Shown one piece after another: positions 19,547 through 31,651 of a stretch of DNA of 64,000 bases. Every line of letters begins with the position of its first letter. Position 1 is the stretch's first letter. Source of the DNA: Lonicera japonica (lineage: Eukaryota > Streptophyta > Magnoliopsida > Dipsacales > Caprifoliaceae). The stretch is taken from positions 124,001 through 188,000 of the forward strand of contig JAKCWG010000011.1 in NCBI GenBank assembly GCA_021464415.1. Direction: 5' to 3'. The translations under genes were made by a program, and so were the position numbers. The notes beneath the pieces are model-generated. The model was not told the origin of the DNA. It was given only the letters and a program-made list of their open reading frames with translations, and did not search any database.

Positions 19547-21689
19547 TTAATTAATCATGTTTCTAATGACCGGGGTCTTACAAAGAATATTGGATGCATA
19601 TTTTGCTTGAGAGATATAGGAGCCAGCAGAGTGGGAGAGGACTTCAAGACCCAAGAAGTAGTTTAGACAACCCAAATCTTTCATTTCAAAGCTGCTATTG
19701 AGTGCTTGTTTGAGGTTAGAGATACCAGTCGTGTCATCCCTAGTAATAATCATGTCATTCACATATAAAATCAAAATGGTAATACCTAAGTTGGTCTTCT
19801 GGGTGAAAAGCCCATAGTTAAACATGCTAGATGTAAAAACCCGTTTGCAGATAGTGGAACTAAAATTTTCAAATTAGGCATGAGGAGCCTGGTTAAGATC
19901 ATAGAGGGCACGACGAAGCTTATAAACTTGGGGAGTGAGAAACCCCTGGAGGTGGTTTCATATAAACTTCCTCAGAGAGATCTCCATTTAGGAAGGCATT
20001 TTTAACATCCATCTGAAACAATTCCCACTTGTGGACAACGGCAATGGCAACAAGACAACGGACATATGTTACTCGAGCAACCAGAGCAAAAGCTTCTTTA
20101 TAATTAATCAATTCCATATTCTTGATTGAAATATTTTGCCACAAGTCTGGCTTTGTAGCGATCAATAGACCCATCATATTTGGTTTTAACTTTGTAGATC
20201 CATTTACACCCTACTGCTGATTTTCCTAGTGGAAAATAGAAATCAACTCCCAAGTTTGAGCTTTTTTTAAGGCCTGTAATTCTTCAGATATAGCTTGCTA
20301 CCAAAGTGGGTTAGAACTAGCCTATTTATAAGAAGATGGCTCATGATGAGAGAATATAGTTGAGTAATAGTGATAATCACGAAGATGATAAGGAAGTTCT
20401 TTTACCCTATTGGAATGGCGAGTAGAAATGGCATGATGGATAGAATCGTTGGGCAGGATAGTCTCATTAGGATAGTCCATAGTTGGCAGCTTTGTGGAAT
20501 GAGGGCTAGTCAATGGAGGTGGCTCTGTGGGAATAGAGTTGTGTGTAGTTGGTAGCTCTATGGAAGGAGGGCCGGTTGGCAGAGGTAGCTATGTGGGAGT
20601 AAAGTTGTGTGAAGAATCAGTGATTTATGTGGATGGTTTAGGCAGATCGGATGAAAAGATGGGCTTGGGAAGGGTTTGGAAAGGGTAGAGGTCAACAGTG
20701 GAACTAGTGAAAAAGGGAAGCAGAGTATCATTGGTGATCTAAAATTTGGAGATAGATGAAAACATTTGGTGTTCCTAAAAAAGGATGTTTAGAAATAAGA
20801 TCTTAACATGTACATCATTTGTGTTCTATCCTATACCCCATAAGCAACAAAGACGTGACCGAGGTTCAAATTTAGCAAATTCTAATTTGCCTCATGATAT
20901 AAGAGTTTGGACTTTATCACTAAACACATAACCTAATTAAGAATGCCAAAGATTCATGGGAGACGTGGAAAGAATGGGAGCCGATAAAGTAGGTGTTGTT
21001 ATAGTGGGTACTGTAGGGGTGCGAAGATGAATGAGTTCAAACATGTGTCCAACTTTACAGCTGATTCGAATAATCTGCCCCATCTGTAGATCCTGTATAT
21101 GACAGCCAGATAAGGAAAAAGTGACATTAAGTTCAAGATCACATAATTGACTGATAGAAATAAGATTTATAGTCACCTTTAGCATATGAAAGGTGTCAAG
21201 AAGTGATAGTTTAGAGCTATGAATTGTTCCTATCTAATTAACATGCAGTTGTGAGCCATTAGCAGTGTTAATACGAGTAATGTGCGGTGCAACATGTTTA
21301 GAAGAGAATATGTTATGGTCAGGGGTCATGTGATTGTAACAACCATAATCAAAATACCAAGAACTTTTTGAAGTAACAGACATAGCAGTAGCATGGCCAG
21401 ATAAAACCTATTTAAGGAGAGTGGCATGATCCTTAGTTGTTACATTAGAAGAAGGTTTTTGTGGTGGTTCTATAGTAGCAACAATGGCCATTTTATTGTG
21501 GTATTTTTGCACTGGATTCTTATAATAGCCAGACAAAAATTGCCCGAGAGCTTTCTTGTTACAATGCTTGCATATACGGATATGGCATTTCAGGAGGCAA
21601 TGGCTAGTTACATGGCAGTAAATACACTTTAGGTTCGAAATCATTGGAAATAAGTGTTGATTAGGGCTGAAGTGGCAATTTGGCTGACA
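19547..21689 (-). pseudogene. Ty1/copia gag-pol remnant
   Basis: Read downwards: gag zinc-knuckle-like CYYCHVT...CKHCNKK region (about 21600-21500), a GAG-pre-integrase piece with INLISISQLCDLELNVTF (about 21180-21120), then a gap in homology where integrase should be, RT N-terminal half with YKEAFALVARVTYVRCL and FQMDVKNAFLNGDLSEEVYM (20110-19960), and RT palm ILYVNDMIITRDD with Asn for the first Asp of YVDD, then FEMKDLGCLNYFLGLEV (19780-19640). Numerous stops and frameshifts. Ends at 19547 without an LTR I can define. The 5' part was separated by the solo LTR at 21695. Confidence 0.8.
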
Positions 21690-24336
21690 TGGCATGTAAC
21701 ACCCCCGCCTTAATTGTACAGGATAACACCCGTAGTTAAGGCCTGGGGCGTCACTGACCCATCTTAGTAGGACTAAGATAGGTATATAAGAATAATATAA
21801 GTCAACAACATACTGTATATCAAGCATTAATGAGTACGAGATACGAAAATGATGGTAAAGCTTTGTAACATATACCATGTAGTGCAGATTTCACAAGCAT
21901 AGTGAGGATATGGGGTAGGTCAAGTTCATATATATATACATGCATAAATATCAAAAAGGGGACTAATTAATAGTGGATGTGTCATAGGCAAGCCGTGACT
22001 TGCCGTACCATGATTTACACAATCAAAATTATCAAAATACAAGTATCAGAGCTTCTAATTCGTTCCCGAACCCATCGCGTCCTTGCCTTCTTTGGATTCC
22101 TGAGTACCTGTAGATTTTAGGGAAAGAACGGGGTGAGCTGTATGCTCAGTAGGGGTAAATAATCACAGAGAAAACACAATTCAGTGGAAAACATGTATTC
22201 ATTTAGTAATGCAATGCATATGCCAATGCAGGTTACCTCCCATGTGTCAACCATAGAATCACGTAGCTCGAATTTGCTAATGCTGATTCCAAATGCAAGG
22301 TGGCCCGACCGTCATCCGAAAACAGTCATAAATTGGCCCAACGGCCTTATAGAAATAACCCGGCCCATCGACATCAGAATATATCAATAGATCACAATTC
22401 TTAGACCTCAAGTCCTTAAATAAAATCATACCCACGGAACTACAGTGCCTTGCCAATTTGCCTATGTTCCCGGGCTCTACACCGGTGGCTAATAGGCGGC
22501 CATACATTGCTCCCCCAGGGGTTTAGGGCTTTTCAACCCAAGGGCACCGAGCCCTGCCTATTTTTCCCATCCCGGCAAGCACCATATTGATATAATCATC
22601 TGGTCTTGAGAGACACTAGCTCTCCATCATATTCACGAACCATAGAATACTTCACAAAGGCAAATAATAGAACCATGAATCGAGAAATTGATCCAGAGCT
22701 TGCCACAATCTTTCCGAGCCTTTGGTTGACACAATAATGATGTATACAGGATGCAAACATGCTCATTTATACAAACATCAAGCAAACTATGCCATACCCA
22801 CTCAAGTACAACCAATTATATATCTCTTGGTGTGTATAAATCAATCAATAGTTTCATTTTTCCCACAAACAATACCCACACCACCAAGAGATATCGTATA
22901 TGATTCCAATAACACAGTACGGTTGACACAATAATGATGTATACAGGATGCAAACATGCTCATTTATACAAACATCAAGCAAACTATGCCATACCCACTC
23001 AAGTACAACCAATTATATATCTCTTGGTGTGTATAAATCAATCAATAGTTTCATTTTTCCCACAAACAATACCCACACCACCAAGAGATATCGTATATGA
23101 TTCCAATAACACAGTACAACCAGTGGGTAAGGCATATCATGCTTTAAATCATGCAAACATAGTATTATAAATCAAACAACAATATAACCCCTTTCTATTT
23201 TCAAGTTTTTCATACAAATAATGATCAAAAATCATGATTCTCGAGTAATTAAAGCATAATATCGAGTTTTGAAAGCCATAGGACCCCTACCTCAATTTGT
23301 AGACCAAAGGAAAGAAGGAAAGATGATAATCGGAGCCCGCCTGACGAAAATCTATAATCCTCGCAACGCCACGCTCCTAGAATAGTACGGACCTCAAATG
23401 GGTGGAGTACAACCCTCAATTCACATGGCCAAGCTTCGCACTTAAGCTCCCATGGAGAGAAGCCAAGCTTAGAGATGATGTATAGCGAAGGAGAAGAGGA
23501 TTCGGGTGATTTCAAGCTTCAATCTTTGATCGGGGGTGCGAGATGCGTAGGAATCTCTCTCTTTCTCTCTCCAAAATCTTTTGGAAGTCTCTAGAGGTGT
23601 GTGGATGAGACTAGCTTGAAAAATGAGTGAAAATGGGTGAAAAACGACCTTAAAACCATTTTAAGTCGGTTGCTACAGTAACCGTGAAGACCGGTATGCC
23701 AAAACCCTTAGACTTGTTCGCGGGGTAAAAATTTGGCAATTTTTAAAGGCCGGACCGGTCTGGAAAAAGGCCAGACCGGTCCGCGCTTGAGTCTAGAACT
23801 CCCAGACCGGTCCGCGCGCAATTTTGGTTCTGGAGCACTGTTTTTGTTTTGGTCATAACTTTTGACTCGGAACTTCGATTGAGGTGTTCTTTATTTCCAC
23901 GGAAAGGTATTTCAAAGGTCTACAACTTCCTAGTTGGAAGTGTTTCCAAATTATGGACCAATAGTTCCCAAAAATTCACCGAAGACAGCGCTCTGCCGAA
24001 GCACTATCGAATGACCAGAATTTAGCGATGGGCCAACTTCGAGCCCTGTTTTGGTCAACGAGGAGTGCGAATTGGACTTTGGCCAAAACACAAAAGTTGT
24101 AAATTGGCATGAATACTAGACATCAACGCAGACAAAACCCTAATCGGGTAAGTAACGAAGAAATTACAATAGCTCAAAATTAGCCAAAATTAACAAATCG
24201 CGAAGAACCAAAACTTCTTATTTACCAATCGAAATTGATTCGGACCACCCGAATCACCAAACGATCATTCATATATATATTAGGGAGTTAATATAACATG
24301 ATTAATATTAATTTAAATACAGGATGTTACATGGCA
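21690..24336 (-). mobile_element. Solo LTR, Tekay-like subfamily with TGTAACACCCCCGCC end
   Basis: LTR 21695-24331 (2637 bp), perfect TGGCA duplications at 21690-21694 and 24332-24336. On the - strand it starts TGTAACATCCTG and ends GGCGGGGGTGTTACA. Conserved blocks shared with other Tekay-like LTRs here include CAACTTTTGTGTTTTG and CATAATTTGG (- strand). The variable palindrome block is at 23687-23818. Open frames within are noncoding. Confidence 0.88.
22724..23117. repeat. Exact 197-bp tandem duplication inside the solo LTR
   Basis: Copy 1 is 22724-22920 and copy 2 is 22921-23117; both start GGTTGACACAATAATGATG and end AACACAGTAC. I found no difference between them by eye. Confidence 0.9.
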
Positions 24337-24389
24337 GGATGATGTGGTAGTGAAGTTGACGTGGCCAACGATGACGTGGAATAATGGAG

Positions 24390-24665
24390 GTTGATTCTGG
24401 AAGTAGTTGGAGGATTTGGGATTAATTTGGAGTTAAGTGGAAGCTTAGGGGTCAATATGGAAATAACAGAAAAGGTCTGGGGTAAATATGGAGGCTAGAG
24501 GATTTGGGGTTAATTTGGAATTAATTGGAAGTTTAGGAGTCAATGTGTAAATAACATAAAGGTATGGGGCTAATATGGAAGTAACATAAGGTTTTGGGTT
24601 AAATCTGGAAATAATATAAACTTCTAGGGTCAATGTAGAAATAATAGAAAATTTTTGGGTCAATA
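24390..24665. repeat. Degenerate minisatellite, ~28-30-bp unit
   Basis: About nine units built around GGGTCAATATGGAAATAA and GGGTTAATTTGGA variants. It lies between the Tat primer-site region (24709-24722) and the solo LTR, in the leader of a truncated - strand Tat element. The long - strand frame here follows from the periodicity. Confidence 0.75.
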
Positions 24666-24719
24666 TGGAAAATTTCACAATTGTTTTTTGAGAGAAAACG
24701 TGTTTTGTAGAGTCTTCAG

Positions 24720-25782
24720 TTTGTTTTACAAGAAAACAAACAAAAGATTGTATAAAAGATAATCTGAAAACGAACTATCTTTCATACATTTAAAACCAGA
24801 GAATTGATAACTTGTTTTGCTAGGGTTCAAGAACTACGTTACAAATTGGGAAGGTGTTAGGCACCCAATTCGCTCTTTCAGTCTCTTAATGGATCATGTA
24901 TTTAATTCCTATTTTAGATATCTTGCAAGTAGTTTAAATTGATTTCAAAGTAGTCCTTACGGATAAATTCTATTTGAAATTGTGTTTATGAAATTAGACT
25001 CGAGCTTTATGAGCGCCTACATATTCATTCGTAGAATGAAATCAGAGTCTCGTAATTCCAGTTTTTTTTGAAACTGTTTTTAGGTGTGTTTGTTTTGAAA
25101 ACGTGTCAAAACAGATTTTAGTTTTCTTGTAAAACTTAGAAATGATTGGTTTTGAAAGCAGTGAATTTCTTGCAAATTATCTAATAATTTTATTTATTGA
25201 AACTTATATTTAAATTATAATTGAAATAAGAACAGTTGTAGAAAGACGTACCAAATGCACTTGAAGAAGAATAAGACTGCTTGCTTGCTTCTTTCTCTCT
25301 CTAACTTTCTCTTTAATTTTCTCTCTCTAAAACTCTCCTTAATGATCTAGACATAATTTCCTCTTTCTAAAACTCACTTAAGTGTTGATGATTCTAAATG
25401 ATACCCCAATGGTTGTATTTATAGAGGAATATTAGCCAAAAAATACTTAAAAAGAGGCTAGCCGCAGGGGGTGCGGCTAGGGCCTGCGACTGGGGGTGCG
25501 GCAAGAGCCTACGGTTAGGGCGTGCAGCTGGCACTTGAAAATTGTCTCAAAATGCTCGAAAAACTCAATTTTACTATGGAAATTAATTCCCCATCCTAGT
25601 AAGCAAAGTGGCAACATTAGTTCATGGCAGATTCCCAACAGATTTAGAGATGTTGAGTCCCTAAACCAAAGTTGGAGCTTCCCTAATAGTCTTCTATATG
25701 CATGCTAATTCAAGACTTGATGCATAATGCTCGTTCCATATGAAAACTAGATTCACATGAGAGTCGTGGATTGGGGCGTTCA
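24720..25782 (-). repeat. Tat/Ogre-like LTR (- orientation)
   Basis: On the - strand it starts TGAACGCCCCAATCC at 25782. A palindrome block at 25458-25535 includes CTAGCCGCA/TGCGGCTAG arms (25458-25480). The TATA box TCTATAAATAC is near 25420-25431. It ends near 24720 next to a decayed primer site (GTAGAGTCTTCAGTTTG on the + strand, compare AGAGTCGCCAG at 43153). The shared words GGTGTTAGGCACCCAATT lie at 24863-24880. Confidence 0.75.
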
Positions 25783-26640
25783 CAGGCGCTTATTGGATGA
25801 CCTGCGCATGAGGGCATAACGAATATTATACATGCCGCGGTGAAGGTGCGTGCGTGAGAATTTTTAGGTGGTTTTTGCGGCGTTGGAATCGTCTAGAAAG
25901 GACGAAGCGAACAATGGGTTTGGTTTTGGAATCGGAATACTGGAGGTTTGGGTTTAGGCTTTTGGAATTGATTTTGATTTGTTTGAGGGTAGAGGACAGG
26001 TTGTGGGTATGAGACAGGAGTGTGGAGTTGATTTTGTGGAGTGAATATGGAGTAAGAGTTTGGAGTTATTGTTTTGGAGAGGAAAAGAGATGAGGGTTTG
26101 AGTGGATTGATTGGATTTGATGCTTGAAGCTTTTGGTTTGTGGTTTGATGATTTAAAGGGAGGTGAGAGGATCATAATTGAGAGAGAGAGAGAGAGAGAG
26201 AGATCGGAGAAGAGAGAAATTATACTATGTTGATTGATTAATTGTGTATAATGAGAACCCTATATAGAAGATTTAAAGAGATACAAAATAAGGAAGGAGA
26301 ATATATCCAAATTAATATAGTATTACACGATATATACTAACAATAAAAATTAGTAGTATTTTTGAACTATTTACGGAACAGGCCCTAATTTCAATATAAT
26401 AGATCATCAAAAATTCCTTTTTTCTATTATTTGATTTGATAGTTTGACTATGTTGAAAAAACATATCAGTCAGATTAGAGACAAAGGATTAATAAATGAA
26501 AAAAGAAAACCTAAATTTTAACATCTATACATGTTCTCTAGTGATTTCATGACATTTTTGTAGGGAATTAGGACAGTGAACATGCATCACATACACAATA
26601 AACTACACTAATCATTAAACCCTAAGATCTATACTGTTCA
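25783..26640 (-). other. Unassigned region; possible truncated gene start on the - strand
   Basis: A - strand frame from ATG 26175 to 25954 (73 codons) is Ser/Pro/Lys/Asn-rich, and a GA run (26178-26204) lies just upstream as a CT-rich leader would. Another frame further on reads KPKPPVFRFQNQTHCSLRPF. No family recognised. It could be the cut-off 5' end of a host gene meeting the Tat LTR at 25782, or chance. Confidence 0.25.
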
Positions 26641-27862
26641 ATATTAATCGATAGAAAACATACCTTTTAAAAAGGCGGATCAAATCCTTTTGTTGTTGTT
26701 GTCTTAGCGTAGAAAGTACGACGCCTCTACGGTATGCACACACGAACGAGAATGGATCCTTGCTTGGTGTACTAGCACACGATTTTAGGGTTCTCTCTAT
26801 TTCGCCTCTCTTTTTCTGCGTGAAACAAAGGAGACTAATGGTTTTCCTTTTAAAGGAAAACCCTAATGAGAAACCCTAAGTGGTAAAACGAATTAGGCCC
26901 GAGTCTAACTAGGGCCAAGCCCAATTCATTTTTGATCCTACTCATTTTGGTGTGCAACCCTGTAGGTTTATACTCCTTTGGTAGTGCAATTAAAAGCCCG
27001 TTTTAATTATACAAATAGTAAGCGGTCTCTAGTAAGACATTACTACTATCCAAAGGGTATAAAGGTCAAAACGACACAACCTTAAATGATATGCCACATA
27101 TTAATTCATTTTGTCTACCGATATCTAGATTGAACACAAGACTTAGGCAAGTGTCATTCTTGTATAGTTCAATCTTTATTTCTTGATCTCTAAGTATAAT
27201 TAATCTCATACAAATGACACCTCATTTGTGCATGGCCATGCAAACATTAATCATACTCATCAAGGGGCCCTATGATATCTTTCTCTCGTTATATGAGAGT
27301 GACAAATCCTATCTTGATCAATCACATACCTCTACATGGTTTATAGTATGCTTGATCATTATCTTTATAATTACTTGGTCAAGAGTAACGTTTGATGATG
27401 CCCATCACACCAATCCCCATGCTGGTAACCATGACGATCTCAGGTCTGAGGATAATACGATATCACTAATGGGAAACATCACTGATACATTATATAACAC
27501 TCCTTGCAGTGCCCCAAAGTGGGTCAGTCCAATACATTATTCCCTAACACGTATCAGTGTGTTCAGCTTGATATCTCCATATCCATGACTTGTGGAACAT
27601 AGTTATCAGCTGACTCATAATCTAATCATTGTATCAATATGGTCCTAGATTATTGACATATGATTAGGGACAAATAATATTATTATTTATTTACTAGCAT
27701 CCCACAATCAAGTCACGTACTTGATGAACTAGTATTAATACATATTATTCATAAAACAATCTAAAATCAAATGAATTAAACTTTATTGATAATAATAAGC
27801 AATAGATATCCAAGTATAAATCATAACTTATGAATAGTCCAAGGGCATATCTCTTTCAATTT
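26641..27862 (-). repeat. Probable LTR of a copia-type element (limits approximate)
   Basis: Read on the - strand: starts near TGAAAGAGATATGCCC (about 27858), has the GACTATTCATAAG...CACTCC-type text I associate with a widespread dicot LTR repeat, then an AAAACC-flanked TTTAAAAGG box near 26850 inside 11-bp inverted arms (GGTTTTCCTTT at 26840 and AAAGGAAAACC at 26852). A CT-rich leader and AACAACAACAAAAGG follow toward 26690. No coding domain. I cannot set the exact ends or a TSD. Confidence 0.4.
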
Positions 27863-28490
27863 TCATAATTTTTTCTTATTTTTCATAAATTCATTTTCCA
27901 ACCAACTGTTCAAATAATCAAATCCCATCGGAACGAAAGAGAAAAATCTGATCAAAATGATCATCACATTTTATAATTTCTCATAAAAATTAGTAATATA
28001 TGTATCTTCTCAATCGTTTGACCGCTTTGCAATCACGTGCCATAGATTTGCACAATTTTCAAATTTGCATAAATACTTAATTACCATACACGGTGTAATG
28101 GGTTAAACGCTACGTGTCGAAAATTCTTATGACATCAACTTTGTTTTAAAATTGTTTTCGGATAGTTGTAGTGATGTCTAACATTAAAGTTTAAGATCCG
28201 AGAGTCAATGGTTCAATTCTTGTATTGTAGTTTAGAAACAAATTAAAGAGCTTGTCATTATATAATTTTGGACATTCACCTAACGTGGTAGGTTTGATAA
28301 ATGTCAAAAGTTTTCTATTAAAGGAACCTGACTTTTAATATTTTAACTAGGGCCCCAAAAACCTTGCTCCGGCCCTGGCTCCTATATATATCAGAGATGC
28401 CCCAGATTGCTAGTTGCTCCATTTATTGTATTTGTACCACATCATAGTCAAAGCAATGCACATGAAAATTAACACAAAAATAATAAAAAG
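27863..28490. other. AT-rich intergenic sequence
   Basis: No frame, repeat boundary or promoter recognised. It lies downstream of the peptide gene. Confidence 0.5.
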
Positions 28491-28515
28491 ATAATTATGC
28501 AAATTTATTTTTATT
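28490..28515 (-). terminator. Poly(A) signals of the secreted-peptide gene
   Basis: On the - strand AATTAAATAAAAATAAATTT contains AATAAA-like signals about 80-100 bp after the stop codon at 28596. Confidence 0.55.
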
Positions 28516-28595
28516 TAATTAATTCAGCGTGGTAATGATAATATGAACATCCCATTCTTTTGATAAAACTTGTCTTAACAATTTTCTCTTAATAT

Positions 28596-28852
28596 TCATT
28601 GCGGCAATTGGTCTCCTTCTTGTTGTTTAACTGATCCGGCGGATTTATGATTGGCGGTGTTACTTTGAGAGGATGGGCCAGAGTAGTGGCGTTTGTTGTT
28701 GGGATCGGCGGGGGTATGACAAACACAGTATTCATGGTCGGCGCAAATGTAGACTGGGGCTGGAAAACATATATTTTTGCAGCCGGAGCTTGTGAAGTAA
28801 TGGAAAAATTTCACGTACGTTACTAATGAAGCTTCTGCTGATGGGTCCATAC
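28596..28852 (-). CDS. Small secreted Cys-rich peptide, exon 2
   Basis: Exon 2 starts after the acceptor CATGCAG (AG at 28854-28853) and ends at TGA (28598-28596). Spliced to exon 1 (29756-29699) it gives a 104-residue protein; the junction codon is G|GT (Gly), and the frame is open. This exon encodes the mature part: an Asp/Ser start, then five cysteines in the pattern C-x3-C-x7-C-x5-C-x-C around GCKNICFP, YICADHEYCVC, and a hydrophilic Ser/Asn/Gln/Lys-rich tail with no Cys. Exon 1 encodes a signal peptide. An intron just after the signal sequence is common in plant defensin-like and other small secreted peptides. I do not recognise the family; five cysteines is odd for a disulfide-stabilised defensin. 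It is the only intact host-like gene I find. Confidence 0.7.
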
Positions 28853-29644
28853 CTGCATGCATGCATACGCACACTAAATTAAGAGGTCAGTGTTTACTTT
28901 CAAGTCTCAAATTATATATATATACATATCTTTGTGTATCTGGTTTAATTTCTATTGGGTCTAATTAATGTAGCTAGAATTGTTGTATGCTTGACACAGT
29001 TTTCTTTTTAAGTACAGATTATGTTGAACCATCGTACAATTAAAAAGTGAAACAGGCAAACACGAAGTCTTAATTTAACATGAAAAGCATGCAGGTTGTT
29101 ATTTTAGTTGGGAGAGGCACTACTCGGACTTGGGAGAGAACAAATGTTCATGTCCTGTCAATGGGGGTTTGAGGTTTTTTTTTGTTATTTTAGTTGAAGG
29201 GAAAGACTTAGACCTCCTTTCCTTTTTAGAATTTTTTTTTCTTAATTTAGGACGAGAGGAGTATATAGTATAATCATCAAATGGAGGTTACCCTATTACT
29301 AAAGGACAAATAGCCTTTGTGGTATAATGCAATAGCTCCTTCGGCAGTAGCCAAAATCGCTTTGGCAATAGGAACTCTCTCAAATGAAATACCACATATA
29401 AATAGTAACTTTGTTCACATATATTGGTGTTCGTCCTTACAGGAGACCATAATTTTAGCAATGGTTTCAACATAATGGACACATTAGTGCTTGTGCAGTT
29501 CGAGTTTTTGTTCGTTTAGTGAAATCATAAACTGGTAAATTCACACTAGAAGTATTGTCTTATAGTAATTCATTTCAATATGCTGAACATCATAAATTGA
29601 TGAAACTCAAACCTTTCACTAAACGTGTGCGTGTGCACAGGAGG

Positions 29645-29692
<48 letters not shown>

Positions 29693-29698
29693 ACTAAC
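28853..29698 (-). other. Intron of the secreted-peptide gene
   Basis: 846 bp, donor GTTAGT (29698-29693), acceptor GCAG (ends 28853). It begins near a long CT run (the GA run at 29650-29690 on the + strand), only a few bases inside the donor. No other frame in it looks real. Confidence 0.6.
29641..29690. repeat. GA microsatellite
   Basis: About 20 GA units preceded by GAGGGAGGGA. Located at the 5' end of the peptide-gene intron. Confidence 0.95.
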
Positions 29699-29756
29699 CA
29701 GAGACGAAATGTAAAAGCATGACAAAGAAAACCATTTGGGTGGAAGCTTTCCCCAT
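29699..29756 (-). CDS. Small secreted Cys-rich peptide, exon 1 (signal peptide)
   Basis: The ATG is at 29756-29754 on the - strand. The exon encodes MGKASTQMVFFVMLLHFVS: a short polar start, a hydrophobic core of about 10 residues and a small-residue end, a typical secretory signal. It ends in a single G before the donor GTTAGT. The exon is too short to show in a simple ORF scan. It is supported by the reading-frame match with 28852-28596 and by the TATA box 108-117 bp upstream. Confidence 0.7.
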
Positions 29757-29863
29757 TATGTTGCGTAATATATATATATTGTTAATTTGTAGAAGCTAGC
29801 TCTACCTCCCGAATATTATGAGTTTCATTTATTATTGTGATCGTTATGGGGGGTATTGGTTCA

Positions 29864-29873
29864 CTATTTATAG
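29864..29873 (-). promoter_or_regulatory. TATA box of the secreted-peptide gene
   Basis: CTATAAATAG on the - strand, about 110 bp upstream of the ATG at 29756, giving room for a leader of about 75-80 bases. Confidence 0.6.
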
Positions 29874-29879
29874 ATTATA

Positions 29880-31651
29880 AGCCCTGCTGCATTCTAAGGC
29901 TTTTGGCCATGTGAGGATTGTTATTTTGGTCAAGGATCTGGTTTGGTATATAATAATTAATACATGTAATTAAACATTTTCCAGAAACAGATATTTCAAG
30001 TAAATACCAAAATCTTGTGGTAAATGCCCTCATAATTGATTTCTCTGGAAGCTTTTAGTAATTCATTTCAGTTAGTAAATGCTTAGTTATTTACTAAAAG
30101 TGTTCATCTATTGGTACAAAACCAATAGTATAATTGGCCCCGTGCCTCTCAACTAATGAGATGTCACGAGCTCTATCTTCTTCATAGGCGATTTGGAATT
30201 TATTATTACAAAAATTATGTTTTTAACAATTTTATATTCAATAAAATTAATCAAAACAGAAAAGAGTCGGAGTCGAGTCTTGTGTATCACACAATCTCCT
30301 TAAAACAATTACGTCGCCTTGCCGGAGTGCTTGGAGGCTGATTACGACGTTTGTTTTCCGGGATAAATTGACTTTAGAGTGTCTAGCTTAAGTACAAAGG
30401 TGCCACTTGCAAAGAACTGGGATCGTGTTTGAACAATATCACCGGAATTGACAGGAAGAGGAAGTGTCTGGTAGAAGAGACAGATTTTTCCGTATGTGTA
30501 ATGTGTGGAATGAAACCATTTTTATAATTTGGAGAGAAATGAAGAGCATTAATATTGAATTAAACCAAAAACGTTTTATTGGTTTAATATCACTTAAACT
30601 GCCAATTTAATTAAGATGTTTCTGAATTAATTGGAAAGTTTCAAGTGTATAAAATTTCGAATTTCAAATGGAGAATGAAAAAATAGCTCACACAAGCTAA
30701 GCCTGTGCCAAGCCAAATTCGATCCGTGATTTGCATGCGCCTTGCGCTGGGGAGCTTGAGGTAGGGTCCTTAGATGTCAAGAAGCTTTACAAGCTCATAA
30801 AGTGTAATGCCTTATAAACCCACAAAGTTTTGCACAAAGTTCCAATGTGAGATATAAGAATTCCCATTCTTAAACTCTCCAATTTTCATTTCAAGTAGCT
30901 CACTTTGGGTAACAATTTCTCATTCTCTCGATATCCATTTTGAGCAAATAAGTATACCATTTCGATGTATTCGCAGAGGAGAAAACGAATCCGTGATAAT
31001 CTTTCAAAATCGACCATTCGACTTTAAATAAATTTGCTCTAAAAATGGCCAAAAATACTTATTTTCCAATATTTTCCACATGAATGAAATTGGCGACCAA
31101 AGCTATGACGGACTAGGTGATAAAGTTCAACGATGCAAACCTGCATAGGATAGGCAGGTTTTGCCCTTTGAACCTTCCCTTGCAAAAATATGTTTACTTT
31201 ACTAACTAAACAGTAGACCTGATGTTCTTAAACTATTCTGTAAATTTTGTAAATGAAGACATATCTCACACAAGAATCCTCCTGACACATTTCAGTTCTC
31301 ACTTTTAAGTTCTTTATGGCCATGAACATACGTCTAGTTCAGTAAGAGTTCAATACAAATTGTGCCCTAAACAGCGGCCATTTTTCCCTATTACATAGGC
31401 GATTTCTTAATTAAAAGTAACCTGCATTACTCCGCTTGATTTTTGTTGACAAATAAGAATAACTAAAAGCTTAGCTTAACCTTTCTCCTTACAAGCATCA
31501 CTGCTTTCATCAAAGGAATGGACATGGGAAAAACCCCTACATTTATCCAACGTAACCTTTACAATTTAGTTGTCCCTTTTAAACATAGATCTTGGGATCT
31601 CAAGTCCTGTAGGTTAGGTATCCATTGTAATGACTTATTTATTCATGGACT
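29880..31651. other. Intergenic stretch without recognised gene
   Basis: AT-rich with scattered short frames. The frame at 30156-30341 (61 codons) has no recognisable motif and no TATA box or leader signal, so it is not called. Confidence 0.5.

Noticed and set aside
22722..23170. Two frames with the same protein sequence
   Set aside because: Caused by the 197-bp tandem duplication in an LTR, not a duplicated gene.
24445..24678. 77-codon periodic frame on the - strand
   Set aside because: Follows from the minisatellite period; no start context or homology.
27214..27588. 124-codon frame
   Set aside because: Lies in a probable LTR; composition is not protein-like and no motif is visible.
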